This document shows, one piece after another, positions 29,519 to 38,130 of a DNA stretch of 64,000 bases. Origin of the DNA: Echinicola jeungdonensis (lineage in GTDB: Bacteria > Bacteroidota > Bacteroidia > Cytophagales > Cyclobacteriaceae); NCBI RefSeq assembly GCF_030409905.1, contig NZ_JAUFQT010000001.1, forward strand, positions 427,001 through 491,000, given 5' to 3'. The notes below the pieces were generated by a model. The model did not search any database. It was not told the DNA's origin and saw nothing but the letters and a program-made list of their open reading frames with translations. The position numbers and the translations under genes were made by a program. Each line of letters begins with the position of its first letter. The stretch's first letter is position 1.

Positions 29519-31486
29519 ATGAAAAATTCAACCCTAAGCTTTTTTGTTCTCGCCCTCCTTTTGGGCCAATTTTCCTGTCAAGGAAATAAAAAAAATAAAG
29601 TTGATACCGCAAAACCTGACTACCACTACCCCATCAGTCATGTGGATATCAAAAATGTAAAATTAACCGATAATTTTTGGTTACCGCTTATTGAAAAAGT
29701 TCAAAAAAAAACCATTGCTTATGCTTTGAAAAAATGCAAGGAAGAAGGTCGTCTTGATAATTTCTTGATTGCCGGGGGAGAACTGGAAGGGGAGGCCAAA
29801 GGGGCCATGCCCTTTGATGATTCTGACGTGTACAAAGTTATTGAAGGTGCTTCCAACTCCCTGATCAGCTCCCCGGACCCCAAACTTGAAAGTTTACTGG
29901 ATTCCCTGATTTCAATAGTAAAGAAAGGTCAAGAAGTGGATGGTTACCTGACAACCTGGAGGACAATTAACCCTAAAAAGCCAACAGCCACTTGGGTGAA
30001 AGTCGTTGATGGAAAAAGATGGGAGTCCCTTGACATGAGTCATGAACTTTACAATTCAGGGCATATGTACGAAGCTGCTGCTGTTCATTATAAAGCTACC
30101 GGAAAAAGAAACTTTTTGGATATTGCTTTAAAAAATGCGGATTTGGTAGTCAAAACATTTGGTAACGGCCCTGACCAAATCAACAACGTACCAGGTCATC
30201 AAATCATTGAAACCGGTCTTATCAAATTGTATGAATTGACCGGGGAGGAAAAATACCTGAATACTGCGAAATACTTTCTCAACAACCGGGGGAACCCTGA
30301 AAATCACAAACTATATGGCGAATATGCCCAAGACCATATTCCAGTAACGGAACAGGAAGAAGCAGTTGGCCATGCAGTCCGGGCTGTTTATATGTATGCA
30401 GCCATGACGGATATCGCCACCCTGGATAAAGACACTGCTTATTTGCATGCGGTAAACCATTTGTGGGACAATGTTGTCCAAAAGAAAATGTACCTAACAG
30501 GTGGAATCGGCGCCAAACATGAAGGTGAAGCCTTTGGGGAAAATTATGAATTACCTAACCTGTCTGCCTATAATGAAACTTGCGCAGCCATTGGCAATGT
30601 CTATTGGAACCACAGGTTATTTAATTTGACCGGGGAAGTAAAGTATTTTGATATCATTGAAAGAACACTTTACAATGGTCTGATTTCAGGAATATCGCAT
30701 GATGGCACCCACTTCTTTTATCCCAACCCCTTGGAATCGGATGGAAAATACCAGTTCAACCAGGGAGCTTGTACCCGAAAAGAGTGGTTTGACTGCTCTT
30801 GTTGTCCTACCAACATGATCAGGTTCTTGCCCTCTCTTCCAGGCTTGATTTATGCAAAACAAAAGGACACCATCTTTGTAAATCTATATGCTTCCAATGA
30901 TGCCGAAATTGAATTGGAAAGCGGAAATGTTCAAATTGCCCAATCCACCAATTATCCTTGGGATGCCAAGGTAAATGTTCAATTCCATTCAACCACCCAA
31001 AAACCAGTCACCTTAAAATTAAGGGTTCCAGGATGGGTTAGGGGACAAGTGTTGCCAAGTGATTTATACCATTATTCAGCTGAAAAAGAAACCCTTCCCC
31101 AAATTTCCATCAATGGAAAACCGGTAAATTTCAAAATTAATGATGGTTTTGTGGACCTTACTCGAAAATGGACAAAAGGAGACCAAATCAGCATCGATTT
31201 TCCTATAAAAGTGAGAAAAGTAAAGGCCAATCCAAATGTAGAAGCTGATCAAAACAAAATGGCTTTAGAATATGGCCCTTTGGTTTATGCTTTTGAGGAA
31301 ATGGACAATGCTGACCACTTGGATAATTTGGAAATCCAGCAAGATTTTACAGCCAATTGGAATCCTGATTTTATGGGAGGAGTTAATCAGCTTAAAGGAA
31401 ATCAAACCAGCAATATTGCCATCCCATATTACACTTGGTCCAATAGAGGTATAGGAAAAATGAAAGTTTGGGTTCCAATTAAATAA
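29519..31486 (+). CDS. GH127-type beta-L-arabinofuranosidase, lipoprotein
   Basis: 655 aa (alpha/alpha)6-barrel hydrolase of the former DUF1680 family. The N-terminus is a lipoprotein signal (FFVLALLLGQFSC, Cys20). The zinc-cysteine catalytic site of GH127 is recognisable: Glu353 and Cys355 in YNETCAAIGN and the pair Cys428-Cys429 in FDCSCCPTN, with a further Glu in GEAFGENYELPN. Characterised relatives remove beta-L-arabinofuranose from plant glycans by a cysteine nucleophile. Other members of the broad family act on other sugars, so the substrate is an inference. It stands opposite the symporter gene and near the pectate lyase. Confidence 0.87.
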   Translation: MKNSTLSFFVLALLLGQFSCQGNKKNKVDTAKPDYHYPISHVDIKNVKLTDNFWLPLIEKVQKKTIAYALKKCKEEGRLDNFLIAGGELEGEAKGAMPFDDSDVYKVIEGASNSLISSPDPKLESLLDSLISIVKKGQEVDGYLTTWRTINPKKPTATWVKVVDGKRWESLDMSHELYNSGHMYEAAAVHYKATGKRNFLDIALKNADLVVKTFGNGPDQINNVPGHQIIETGLIKLYELTGEEKYLNTAKYFLNNRGNPENHKLYGEYAQDHIPVTEQEEAVGHAVRAVYMYAAMTDIATLDKDTAYLHAVNHLWDNVVQKKMYLTGGIGAKHEGEAFGENYELPNLSAYNETCAAIGNVYWNHRLFNLTGEVKYFDIIERTLYNGLISGISHDGTHFFYPNPLESDGKYQFNQGACTRKEWFDCSCCPTNMIRFLPSLPGLIYAKQKDTIFVNLYASNDAEIELESGNVQIAQSTNYPWDAKVNVQFHSTTQKPVTLKLRVPGWVRGQVLPSDLYHYSAEKETLPQISINGKPVNFKINDGFVDLTRKWTKGDQISIDFPIKVRKVKANPNVEADQNKMALEYGPLVYAFEEMDNADHLDNLEIQQDFTANWNPDFMGGVNQLKGNQTSNIAIPYYTWSNRGIGKMKVWVPIK

Positions 31487-31531
31487 AGATTTTCCTTTTA
31501 AAGAATCTGGGAGAAAAATGGAAGAACAAAA

Positions 31532-31569
31532 AAGGGCTTGACTTCATAATTAAATGAGGCCAAGCCCTT
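31532..31569. terminator. Hairpin between convergent GH127 and DUF4382 genes
   Basis: AAGGGCTTG (31532-31540) pairs with CAAGCCCTT (31561-31569), with a partly paired inner loop. A tracts lie upstream and no long T tract follows, so it fits a terminator for the leftward gene best. Confidence 0.6.
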
Positions 31570-31633
31570 AATGCTAAAAAGCATTATTTACGGAATTAAA
31601 TTTCCATTTTAAAAAGCCCTTTAATAATGGATT

Positions 31634-32539
31634 TTATTGAATAATGGCTTCCAAAGAGAAGTCCAATTCAACACTTTGGCTACTGGACAAGGTAATGCCT
31701 GACTCTTGATCTTTCACAACAGGATTACCTTCTTCGTCCATTTCCACTACAATCACTTCATAATCTCCTGGAGCAAGGAAAGCTAGTTTATAATTACCTT
31801 CTGCATCCACTGTAGTACTGGTTACAGCGGTTGGGAAACGGTTGCCCTCTCCTTCTGGCTCATCCATTTCAGCTTCGGAATAAGTTCCTTCTTCGTAGGC
31901 ATAGACCACATAGGTAGAACCTTCAACGCTATTTTCTACCTGGCCACTAATTTCTCCAGCCTGATCATTGACAATGACCCTGATGGTCGGTTTCAGAATA
32001 TACATTTCTGTGGCTCCAGCTTTAGTTACTGACTTCCTTAGGTCAAAGTCTGCAGTAACCTCTACTACACCATTTACAGGAACTGTAAAATCACCGATTG
32101 CCTTATAGCCGGTTTGTTCTCCACTGGGAACATAAAGAGGTTCTTCACTACCATCCTCAAAGGTGATATAACACCCAGGGTTAGAAGACTGGGAACCATT
32201 TTTCGCTACAGCATCCAGGTGAAAACGCAGGCCAGTGTAATTCCCGGCACTACCATTAAACTCACCCAAAAAGGCCGTTTCTCCATTTTGTAATTCAAGG
32301 AGGTTGATCGTTTGAGGACCATCAAATTCCTCAAAAACTTCCCAGCTTCCTCCATCCATTTGATACTCAACACTAGTGAAGGTTACAAATACGCCGGTAA
32401 CATCAGCTTCGTCAATAGGAGCATCTGTCACATTCAGGCTCACCTTTCCTTCACCATTTGCATCTTCATCGTTAGTACAGCTAGCAAGGGCCAAAAATGC
32501 TAATACAAAAGCTGCCCACATTACTCTTAGATTTTTCAT
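31634..32539 (-). CDS. DUF4382 domain lipoprotein
   Basis: 301 aa with a lipoprotein signal (FVLAFLALASC). The N-terminal half (about 32-185) begins with the DUF4382 signature VSLNVTDAPIDEADVTGVFV. The C-terminal part (about 195-300, ISGQVENSVEGSTYVVYAYE, then APGDYEVIVVEMDEEG) looks like a carboxypeptidase-regulatory or SpaA-type beta-sandwich. These are surface or periplasmic proteins of unknown role. A related beta-rich lipoprotein gene lies at 34546, on the other side of the sigma/anti-sigma pair. Expression may be linked to that pair, but the sequence does not show this. Confidence 0.78.
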   Translation of the reverse strand: MKNLRVMWAAFVLAFLALASCTNDEDANGEGKVSLNVTDAPIDEADVTGVFVTFTSVEYQMDGGSWEVFEEFDGPQTINLLELQNGETAFLGEFNGSAGNYTGLRFHLDAVAKNGSQSSNPGCYITFEDGSEEPLYVPSGEQTGYKAIGDFTVPVNGVVEVTADFDLRKSVTKAGATEMYILKPTIRVIVNDQAGEISGQVENSVEGSTYVVYAYEEGTYSEAEMDEPEGEGNRFPTAVTSTTVDAEGNYKLAFLAPGDYEVIVVEMDEEGNPVVKDQESGITLSSSQSVELDFSLEAIIQ

Positions 32540-32641
32540 AATAAATAAATTTAGTTTTTAAATTAAGTTGGTTTATTTCGTTTTCACGTTGTTTCATTGC
32601 TAAGACGACGATATATTCAAAACCGTTGGAATCAATAAAAA

Positions 32642-33987
32642 TTATTTTTTCCTGATAAACATATTTATCAAAAATTCTGATGTGGTGGTCCTTCTCAAAT
32701 AGGACGGTATCTGCTCATTCCCCTGGTAAATATTATTGAACCCAACCCGATAACTGAGCTGGAACCCCAATTGGTATTTTTCATTTAAAGGGTAAATCAT
32801 TTCATATCCCAAAACCCCACCCCATTCAAATGGTTTATACATTTGGGTTTGTTGTTCCCGGGTTCTAGCTCCTTCCAAATAGGTAAGCAATTCCTGTTCC
32901 ACGGATTCAATCTTAGAGACATAAGGTCCGATAAAGAAAGCCTTTTCAATTCCCCAGTCAGCAATGGATTTTGGATTATATTTTCTTCTTAAGGAGATAA
33001 AACATCCCCAATAATTGATATTGGTCCCCCCCTTCACATAATCCCCATTAATATATTCTCCAAATTGTTGTTGGGAGGTTCCCAGAAAATCTACCCCACC
33101 ATAAATACTCCAAAAATTATTGAACCTATATCCACCATGGACCTGCCCAGAAAAGGCACCTTTTTCACTTACCTGGGTAAGGGTACCTTCTTCTTTTGCC
33201 CTTCTAAATCTTGGATCATTGATCCAGGAAGTACTCCAGGAAATTCCCAACCCATAATACCAATTTGAAAATTCAATCTTTTGGCTTTTCGTAGAACCAT
33301 TGGGGGTTCCCATCTCACCTACTAGATCCATGCTAGAAATTTCCTCTAACTTGAAGTCAAAATGAGGATTTTCCCACTCTTCAGGTTTTTGCTTTAACCC
33401 GAAAGATAAATTTGAAATAGGAAGACCATCTTTTTTTTGGTAGCTACTATTCAATCCGGGATGAAATTGGCTACCTTTTTCTCCACCGGAATTTTTCACA
33501 TTGATATCAAGTCCCTCACTTTTCAGCTTGGATCCTGGCTTGATTTCAGGTACAGAAGGGTCCTCTTCCATTCTTGAAAAATTGTCCTTGCCATAATTTT
33601 CCTCTTTTTCACTATCGGAATATTTATTGGCACTATTATCAATGCTGTCTAAAAATTGAGACTGGCTTTGTTGAACAGGAATTTTAGTTATATCGGATTT
33701 TTCCTGAAGGGAATCTTGGGAAAATGAAAACAAATATCCCCCAAAAAAACAATTGCCAGAATAAACGCACCATTTGAAATACCATCAAACCATCTTACCC
33801 AACTATCATTTATCAAGGTACGGTTTACTCCCTCCCATGCCTGGTCTATATCGAGCTCACTTTCCACTTTTTGCCAGGTCATATCAAGGTCCAAATCCCT
33901 GTCAATATCCTTCCAAATTTTTTCTGGAGGGTTGATCCGGCCTTCTTCCAAACGTCTCTTTACTATTTTGCCGAATTCATCTTTCAT
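32642..33987 (-). pseudogene. Anti-sigma-like protein with membrane helix and beta-barrel, single-base frameshift
   Basis: Two frames join to give 448 aa. The first (33987 to 33688) starts MKDEFGKIVKRRLEEGRINP and has short acidic helices and a membrane segment (GAFILAIVFLG). The second begins in YLFSFSQDSLQ and ends as an outer-membrane barrel (FLINMFIRKK). One extra G in the run read from CCCCC at 33738-33742 would give FLGGYLFSFSQ and fuse them. In Bacteroidota a protein of this build often follows an ECF sigma gene: a cytoplasmic anti-sigma-like part, one membrane helix, a disordered periplasmic linker and a small barrel-like domain. It directly follows the sigma gene with a four-base overlap. 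Confidence 0.75.
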
Positions 33988-34586
33988 AACTCCTCCGTTT
34001 GCTCCTCCATTATCCAGGATTGTAACAACCCCTTAGCCCTGCTATATTGTGATTTGGAAGTTCCCTCTGAAATATTGATCAATTCGGCAATCTCTCTATG
34101 ATTATATCCCTCAATGGCATAAAGGTTAAATACCACCCGCGCCCCTTCCGGCAATTTTTGCAAATAGCCCATTAAATCCTCTAAGGCCATATTTTCCAAT
34201 GCAGAAAGTGATCGACCATCCTCCACCTCCAGGAATTCAGAAGCAGACAGGTCCCTTTCCTCTTTGTATTTCCTAAAATGGTCAATGGCAGTTCGGACAA
34301 TGATCCTTCTAATCCATCCCTCCAGTGAACCCTGAAATTTAAAAGTTTTAATTTGCCTAAAAACTTTAACGAAGCCTTCCTGAAGAATATCCATCCCCTC
34401 TTCCCTCCTGTTGGCATAACTAAGGCAGATGCTGTACATTTTTGATGCGTAGGTACGATAAAGCTGTTCCTGTAACTTTCGGTTTCCCTTTATACAGCCT
34501 TTGACAAGTTCCTTATCAGTTATTTTTGCCTCTTTTTCCAAATTATTACTTGAATTTCGCACTAAAAGACTGTTTAATCCTGCCAT
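33984..34586 (-). CDS. ECF-type RNA polymerase sigma factor
   Basis: 200 aa sigma-70 family factor of the group 4 (ECF) class. Region 2 is recognisable in YRTYASKMYSICLSYANRRE, DILQEGFVKVFRQI and LEGWIRRIIVRTAIDHFRK, and region 4 in LPEGARVVFNLYAIEGYNHREIAE, cut here as two motifs: LPEGARVVFNLYAIEG and YNHREIAELINISEGTSKSQ. The ATG at 34586 makes it overlap the upstream lipoprotein gene by 41 bases; a TTG at 34541 just after that stop is an alternative start. It is followed by the anti-sigma/barrel gene, its likely partner. The regulon is unknown; neighbouring lipoprotein genes are candidates. Confidence 0.9.
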   Translation of the reverse strand: MAGLNSLLVRNSSNNLEKEAKITDKELVKGCIKGNRKLQEQLYRTYASKMYSICLSYANRREEGMDILQEGFVKVFRQIKTFKFQGSLEGWIRRIIVRTAIDHFRKYKEERDLSASEFLEVEDGRSLSALENMALEDLMGYLQKLPEGARVVFNLYAIEGYNHREIAELINISEGTSKSQYSRAKGLLQSWIMEEQTEEL

Positions 34587-35247
34587 TGATAACCTGAAAC
34601 ATATCTTGGTTATGCCTATTATTGATCAGTACCACATTTTGATTTTGAAATTGAACCACTTCCCCTGCAATCCACTGTCCAGGCCCAATGGTTTGAAACC
34701 AAACTTCAGGGTTTACCTCCAACTTAATACTGTTTTCGCCTCCTCTTTTTACTACAATAGGTTGCCCCATTTGTTGAGGAGTTACATTTAATTCCAACAA
34801 TTCGTCTACGGTATTTTCAAAAACGAATGGTAAATCCATTAATCCGCCCCTGAGATTTGTCCCCCTCAAAAAAATAGATGGCCGACTTTCTTCTGCTTTA
34901 AGGACTAAGCGAATTTGCATTTCATCATATATTGCAGAGGGAATAAAAAAATTTAGAAGGTTATTACTATCCCCCTCAGTAAAAGATACCTTTTTTGCCA
35001 TTACTTCATTAAAAGTAACCTGGTTCCCTCCTTCAGTTTTAGCTGAAAATAAAAACTCTTCAATATAAATATTCCCTTCCTCAATATTCAAAGAAGGTTC
35101 GTCAGCATCCATCATCTTGATGCTGACCAATACTTTTCCGGGGTCATCTTCCACATCTTGACAAGAAAACAAAGCGAATATAAAAATCGCCCCCAAAATA
35201 TTGAGATATAATTTTTCCCTCACCCAATTAATAACCATAATTCCCAT
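34546..35247 (-). CDS. Hypothetical lipoprotein upstream of the sigma gene
   Basis: 233 aa (or three codons shorter from the next ATG). The hydrophobic segment ILGAIFIFALFSC marks a lipoprotein. The mature part is beta-rich (VLVSIKMMDADEPSLNIEEG, then LRLVLKAEESRP-like strands) and reminiscent of DUF4382 or fimbrillin-like beta-sandwich domains, without a clear match. It overlaps the sigma factor gene and reads in the same direction, so it may belong to that operon. No catalytic site is evident. Confidence 0.65.
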   Translation of the reverse strand: MGIMVINWVREKLYLNILGAIFIFALFSCQDVEDDPGKVLVSIKMMDADEPSLNIEEGNIYIEEFLFSAKTEGGNQVTFNEVMAKKVSFTEGDSNNLLNFFIPSAIYDEMQIRLVLKAEESRPSIFLRGTNLRGGLMDLPFVFENTVDELLELNVTPQQMGQPIVVKRGGENSIKLEVNPEVWFQTIGPGQWIAGEVVQFQNQNVVLINNRHNQDMFQVINGRIKQSFSAKFK

Positions 35248-35473
35248 TTAATTTTATTTCCCCTAAAAAAGGCCGTTTTTCTAAAGACGTGGCAATTAAA
35301 AAAAGGGTTGGAACCAACTTTGGAAACTCTTTCCAAATTTTATAATGCTTTTCCTTTGAATAAACATTTATTCGATTTTTAATAAAATTATCTTCTGTTT
35401 TTCTTTTATTCGGCAGCTTTCCTGGCTCAAACCCTTCCCAATAGCCAACCTGATAATTAGCAGAAGTTATCAT
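35228..35473 (-). CDS. Doubtful small open frame
   Basis: 81 codons, rich in Lys, Asn and aromatic residues, with no signal, membrane helix or recognised motif. It overlaps the following lipoprotein start by 20 bases and lies in the AT-rich control region upstream of the siderophore receptor gene. It may be chance. It is listed because nothing else occupies this stretch. Confidence 0.2.
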   Translation of the reverse strand: MITSANYQVGYWEGFEPGKLPNKRKTEDNFIKNRINVYSKEKHYKIWKEFPKLVPTLFLIATSLEKRPFLGEIKLNGNYGY

Positions 35474-35583
35474 TTTTAAAATATTCTTTAACCTCCCTTA
35501 TCTAATTTTAATAAGAATTAATCTAAATAAATATTGTGATTAGTTTGAGAACCTGTCTAGGTCTTTTATTATTGCACTATCAA

Positions 35584-35598
35584 TATTTAGTCTAAATA
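35584..35598. promoter_or_regulatory. Candidate operator upstream of the siderophore receptor
   Basis: TATTTAG-T-CTAAATA is a perfect 15-bp palindrome ending nine bases before the receptor ATG. A second CTAAATA preceded by a partial left arm lies at 35523-35529. An AT-rich palindrome here suits a metal-dependent repressor of the Fur or DtxR type; which one is unknown. Confidence 0.45.
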
Positions 35599-35607
35599 AA
35601 AAAACAA

Positions 35608-38067
35608 ATGAAACACAGTTTACTTTGTATCTGCTTATTATTTCAAATTACGCTATCCTTTGCCCAGAAAGGAAAACTGGAAGGCATTGTAAAAAATCAA
35701 AATGGAAAACCTATTGAATTTATAAATGTCTTAATAAAGGACAGTTCAAAAGGGACCCTAACGGATGAAAAAGGAAAATTTTCCTTTGACCAGGCCCCAG
35801 AAGGTCATCAGATCATTCAATTTAACTCATTTGCATATGAAAATTCGAACCGACCTGTTCAAATTGAACCTGGGAAAACAACCAAAATAGAAGTAGTCCT
35901 GAAAGAGGGAGAGTTAGAACTTCAAACAGTTGAAATTCTTGGCCGGGTGGAAACCTCTTATAAAAATTCCACCTCATTTATCGGCACCAAATCTTCCACT
36001 CCTATCAATAAGGTACCCCAATCCATCGGTTATGTGACCAAGGAGTTGGCATTAGACCAAGGGGCTTTCCGGGTAAATGATATTGTTAAAAACATCAGTG
36101 GTGTTAACCAGTTTACATTTTACAATGATATTACCATTAGGGGACACCGGGTAAAGGGTCAGGATATTTCCGGGAACCTGGTCAATGGAATGCGTGCCTT
36201 TACCAGTTTCTGGAAACAGCAGCTTATTCCCCACATAGAAAGAGTAGAAGTGATCAAAGGACCTGCATCAGCTCTTTTTGGAAATGCATCGGCAGGTGGA
36301 ACTATTAACCGGGTAACCAAAAAGCCTCTTACCGAATCCAGGCAGTCCATTAGCTCTACAGTGGGCAGCTTCAATACTTTCCGCTTATTGGGAGATTTTA
36401 CCGGTCCAATGACTGAAGACCAAAGTTTACTTTACCGGCTTAATTTGGGATATGAAAATTCCGATAATTTCAGGGATTTACAATATGACAAAAACTTTGT
36501 GGTAGCTCCCTCCTTTTCATTTTTACCATCCGACAAAACCAGGCTAAATCTGGATATTGTGTATCAAAATTCCGATGGTAGACTGGACCGCGGCCAGGCC
36601 GTTTTTGGAAATGGAGACCTTTACTCTGTTCCAATCACCAAAGCCCTTAATGCTGCCAATGACTATCTAAAGGAAGAAAGCATCAATGCAACCATAAGTC
36701 TTCGTCACCAGCTTACGGAAGGTTTAAGCTTTAACTCCTCCTTTATGCGCTCCAATTATGATGAAGACCTTTTGGAGCACCGTTCAAACAATACCTTTGC
36801 CGCACTAGGTGATGGGAGCCTGGATCCCCAAAAAGTAGGTATCCGAGTCGGCATTCGGAAAAGAAGTTGGAGTAATAACAATTTCAACAACTATTTCAAC
36901 TATGATTTCACTACAGGAGCTATTGAGCACCAAATGCTTTTGGGATATGATTACTACCAGCAGGTATTACACCCAGGCGGCTCCCAATTAAGGGCAAGAG
37001 GATATTTAACTGCAGACGGGGAAGGAAGCATCAATTCATATAACCCAGAAAACAAATCAGAATATTTGTTAGATGAAAATGGCAACCCTGTTCCGGTAGT
37101 GGCCCACTTTGACCTAACGGATCCTTTTGCCAACAAAATGAGGGATATGAGCAAGTACATTTATACAACCCGAGTATTTGCCCAATCAAAGTTAAACTCC
37201 CATGGAATATATATTCAGGAGCAAGCCTCAATTGGTCCATTGAAAGTACTTTTAGGCCTTAGACAGGAATATTTTCAGGATGTCCTGAATTATAAAAGTG
37301 ATAATGAAGAGATTATAACCCAAAATTCGCTTATTCCAAGGGTTGGATTGGTGTACGCTTTGTTCCCAAATATCAACTTGTACGGCACCTATGTACAAGG
37401 CTTACAACCACAAAGTGCTACTGTAATCAACAACCCTGACGCAGGTGGACCTTTTGATCCAATGGTCAGCGAATTAAAAGAAGTTGGTGCTAAAACGGAT
37501 TGGTTTGATGGTAGAATGAGCGGAACTTTGGCCTTATATCATCTTACAGAAAAAGGAGCGCTATATAATGCCAATGAACCCGGAAATCCTGACCTTTTGA
37601 TTCAAAACGGGGAAGAAGTTTCCAAAGGGGTAGAAATAGATCTTGCAGGTAAGATATCCGAAAATTGGAGTTTAACGGCAAGTTATTCCTTTAATGAAGC
37701 TGTCATCACCCAAAGTGATGATGAAAATTTAATTGGCCGTCAAAAACCAAATGCACCTAAACATTCCGGTAATATTTGGTCCAAATACATCATACACAAT
37801 GGATATTTTAAAGGTTTGGGCTTTGGCCTTGGAATCCATTTCGTAACAGAGAGGTTTGGATCCCTGGGCCCATCCGATCAGCCGCCTATTTTTCCAGGTT
37901 ATGGAATTGTGGATGCTGCCATTTATTACAAAATGAACAAATTCCAAATTCAAATGAATGTCAATAATCTTTTGGACAAAACCCACTGGGTGGGAGGATA
38001 TGATTATTTACGTGCCTTCCCGGGGGCTCCCAGAAATATTATGACTACTGTTTCCTATACCTTCTAA
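35608..38067 (+). CDS. TonB-dependent siderophore receptor
   Basis: 819 aa outer-membrane receptor. A signal peptide (LLCICLLFQITLSFAQ) is followed by a carboxypeptidase-regulatory-like domain (about 22-105, LEGIVKNQNGKPIEFINVLI), common in Bacteroidota receptors. A plug domain comes next (KVPQSIGYVTKELALDQ, VEVIKGPASALFGNASAGGT), then a 22-strand barrel ending in the terminal aromatic (NIMTTVSYTF). The plug is of the FecA/FhuE ferric-siderophore type. Together with the PepSY gene behind it this points to uptake and reductive release of iron from a xenosiderophore; no siderophore synthesis genes are present. A palindromic candidate operator lies just upstream. Confidence 0.92.
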   Translation: MKHSLLCICLLFQITLSFAQKGKLEGIVKNQNGKPIEFINVLIKDSSKGTLTDEKGKFSFDQAPEGHQIIQFNSFAYENSNRPVQIEPGKTTKIEVVLKEGELELQTVEILGRVETSYKNSTSFIGTKSSTPINKVPQSIGYVTKELALDQGAFRVNDIVKNISGVNQFTFYNDITIRGHRVKGQDISGNLVNGMRAFTSFWKQQLIPHIERVEVIKGPASALFGNASAGGTINRVTKKPLTESRQSISSTVGSFNTFRLLGDFTGPMTEDQSLLYRLNLGYENSDNFRDLQYDKNFVVAPSFSFLPSDKTRLNLDIVYQNSDGRLDRGQAVFGNGDLYSVPITKALNAANDYLKEESINATISLRHQLTEGLSFNSSFMRSNYDEDLLEHRSNNTFAALGDGSLDPQKVGIRVGIRKRSWSNNNFNNYFNYDFTTGAIEHQMLLGYDYYQQVLHPGGSQLRARGYLTADGEGSINSYNPENKSEYLLDENGNPVPVVAHFDLTDPFANKMRDMSKYIYTTRVFAQSKLNSHGIYIQEQASIGPLKVLLGLRQEYFQDVLNYKSDNEEIITQNSLIPRVGLVYALFPNINLYGTYVQGLQPQSATVINNPDAGGPFDPMVSELKEVGAKTDWFDGRMSGTLALYHLTEKGALYNANEPGNPDLLIQNGEEVSKGVEIDLAGKISENWSLTASYSFNEAVITQSDDENLIGRQKPNAPKHSGNIWSKYIIHNGYFKGLGFGLGIHFVTERFGSLGPSDQPPIFPGYGIVDAAIYYKMNKFQIQMNVNNLLDKTHWVGGYDYLRAFPGAPRNIMTTVSYTF

Positions 38068-38086
38068 TTATCAATCTAATTTATTG

Positions 38087-38112
38087 AACTTCCTGGTCCA
38101 TTTCAGGAAGTT
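38087..38112 (+). terminator. Stem-loop between receptor and PepSY genes
   Basis: AACTTCCTG and CAGGAAGTT form a nine-pair stem with an eight-base loop, 20 bases after the receptor stop. The T-rich stretch after it is short, so it may reduce rather than stop transcription into the next gene. Confidence 0.6.
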
Positions 38113-38130
38113 ATTTACTTCCCCTAATCC

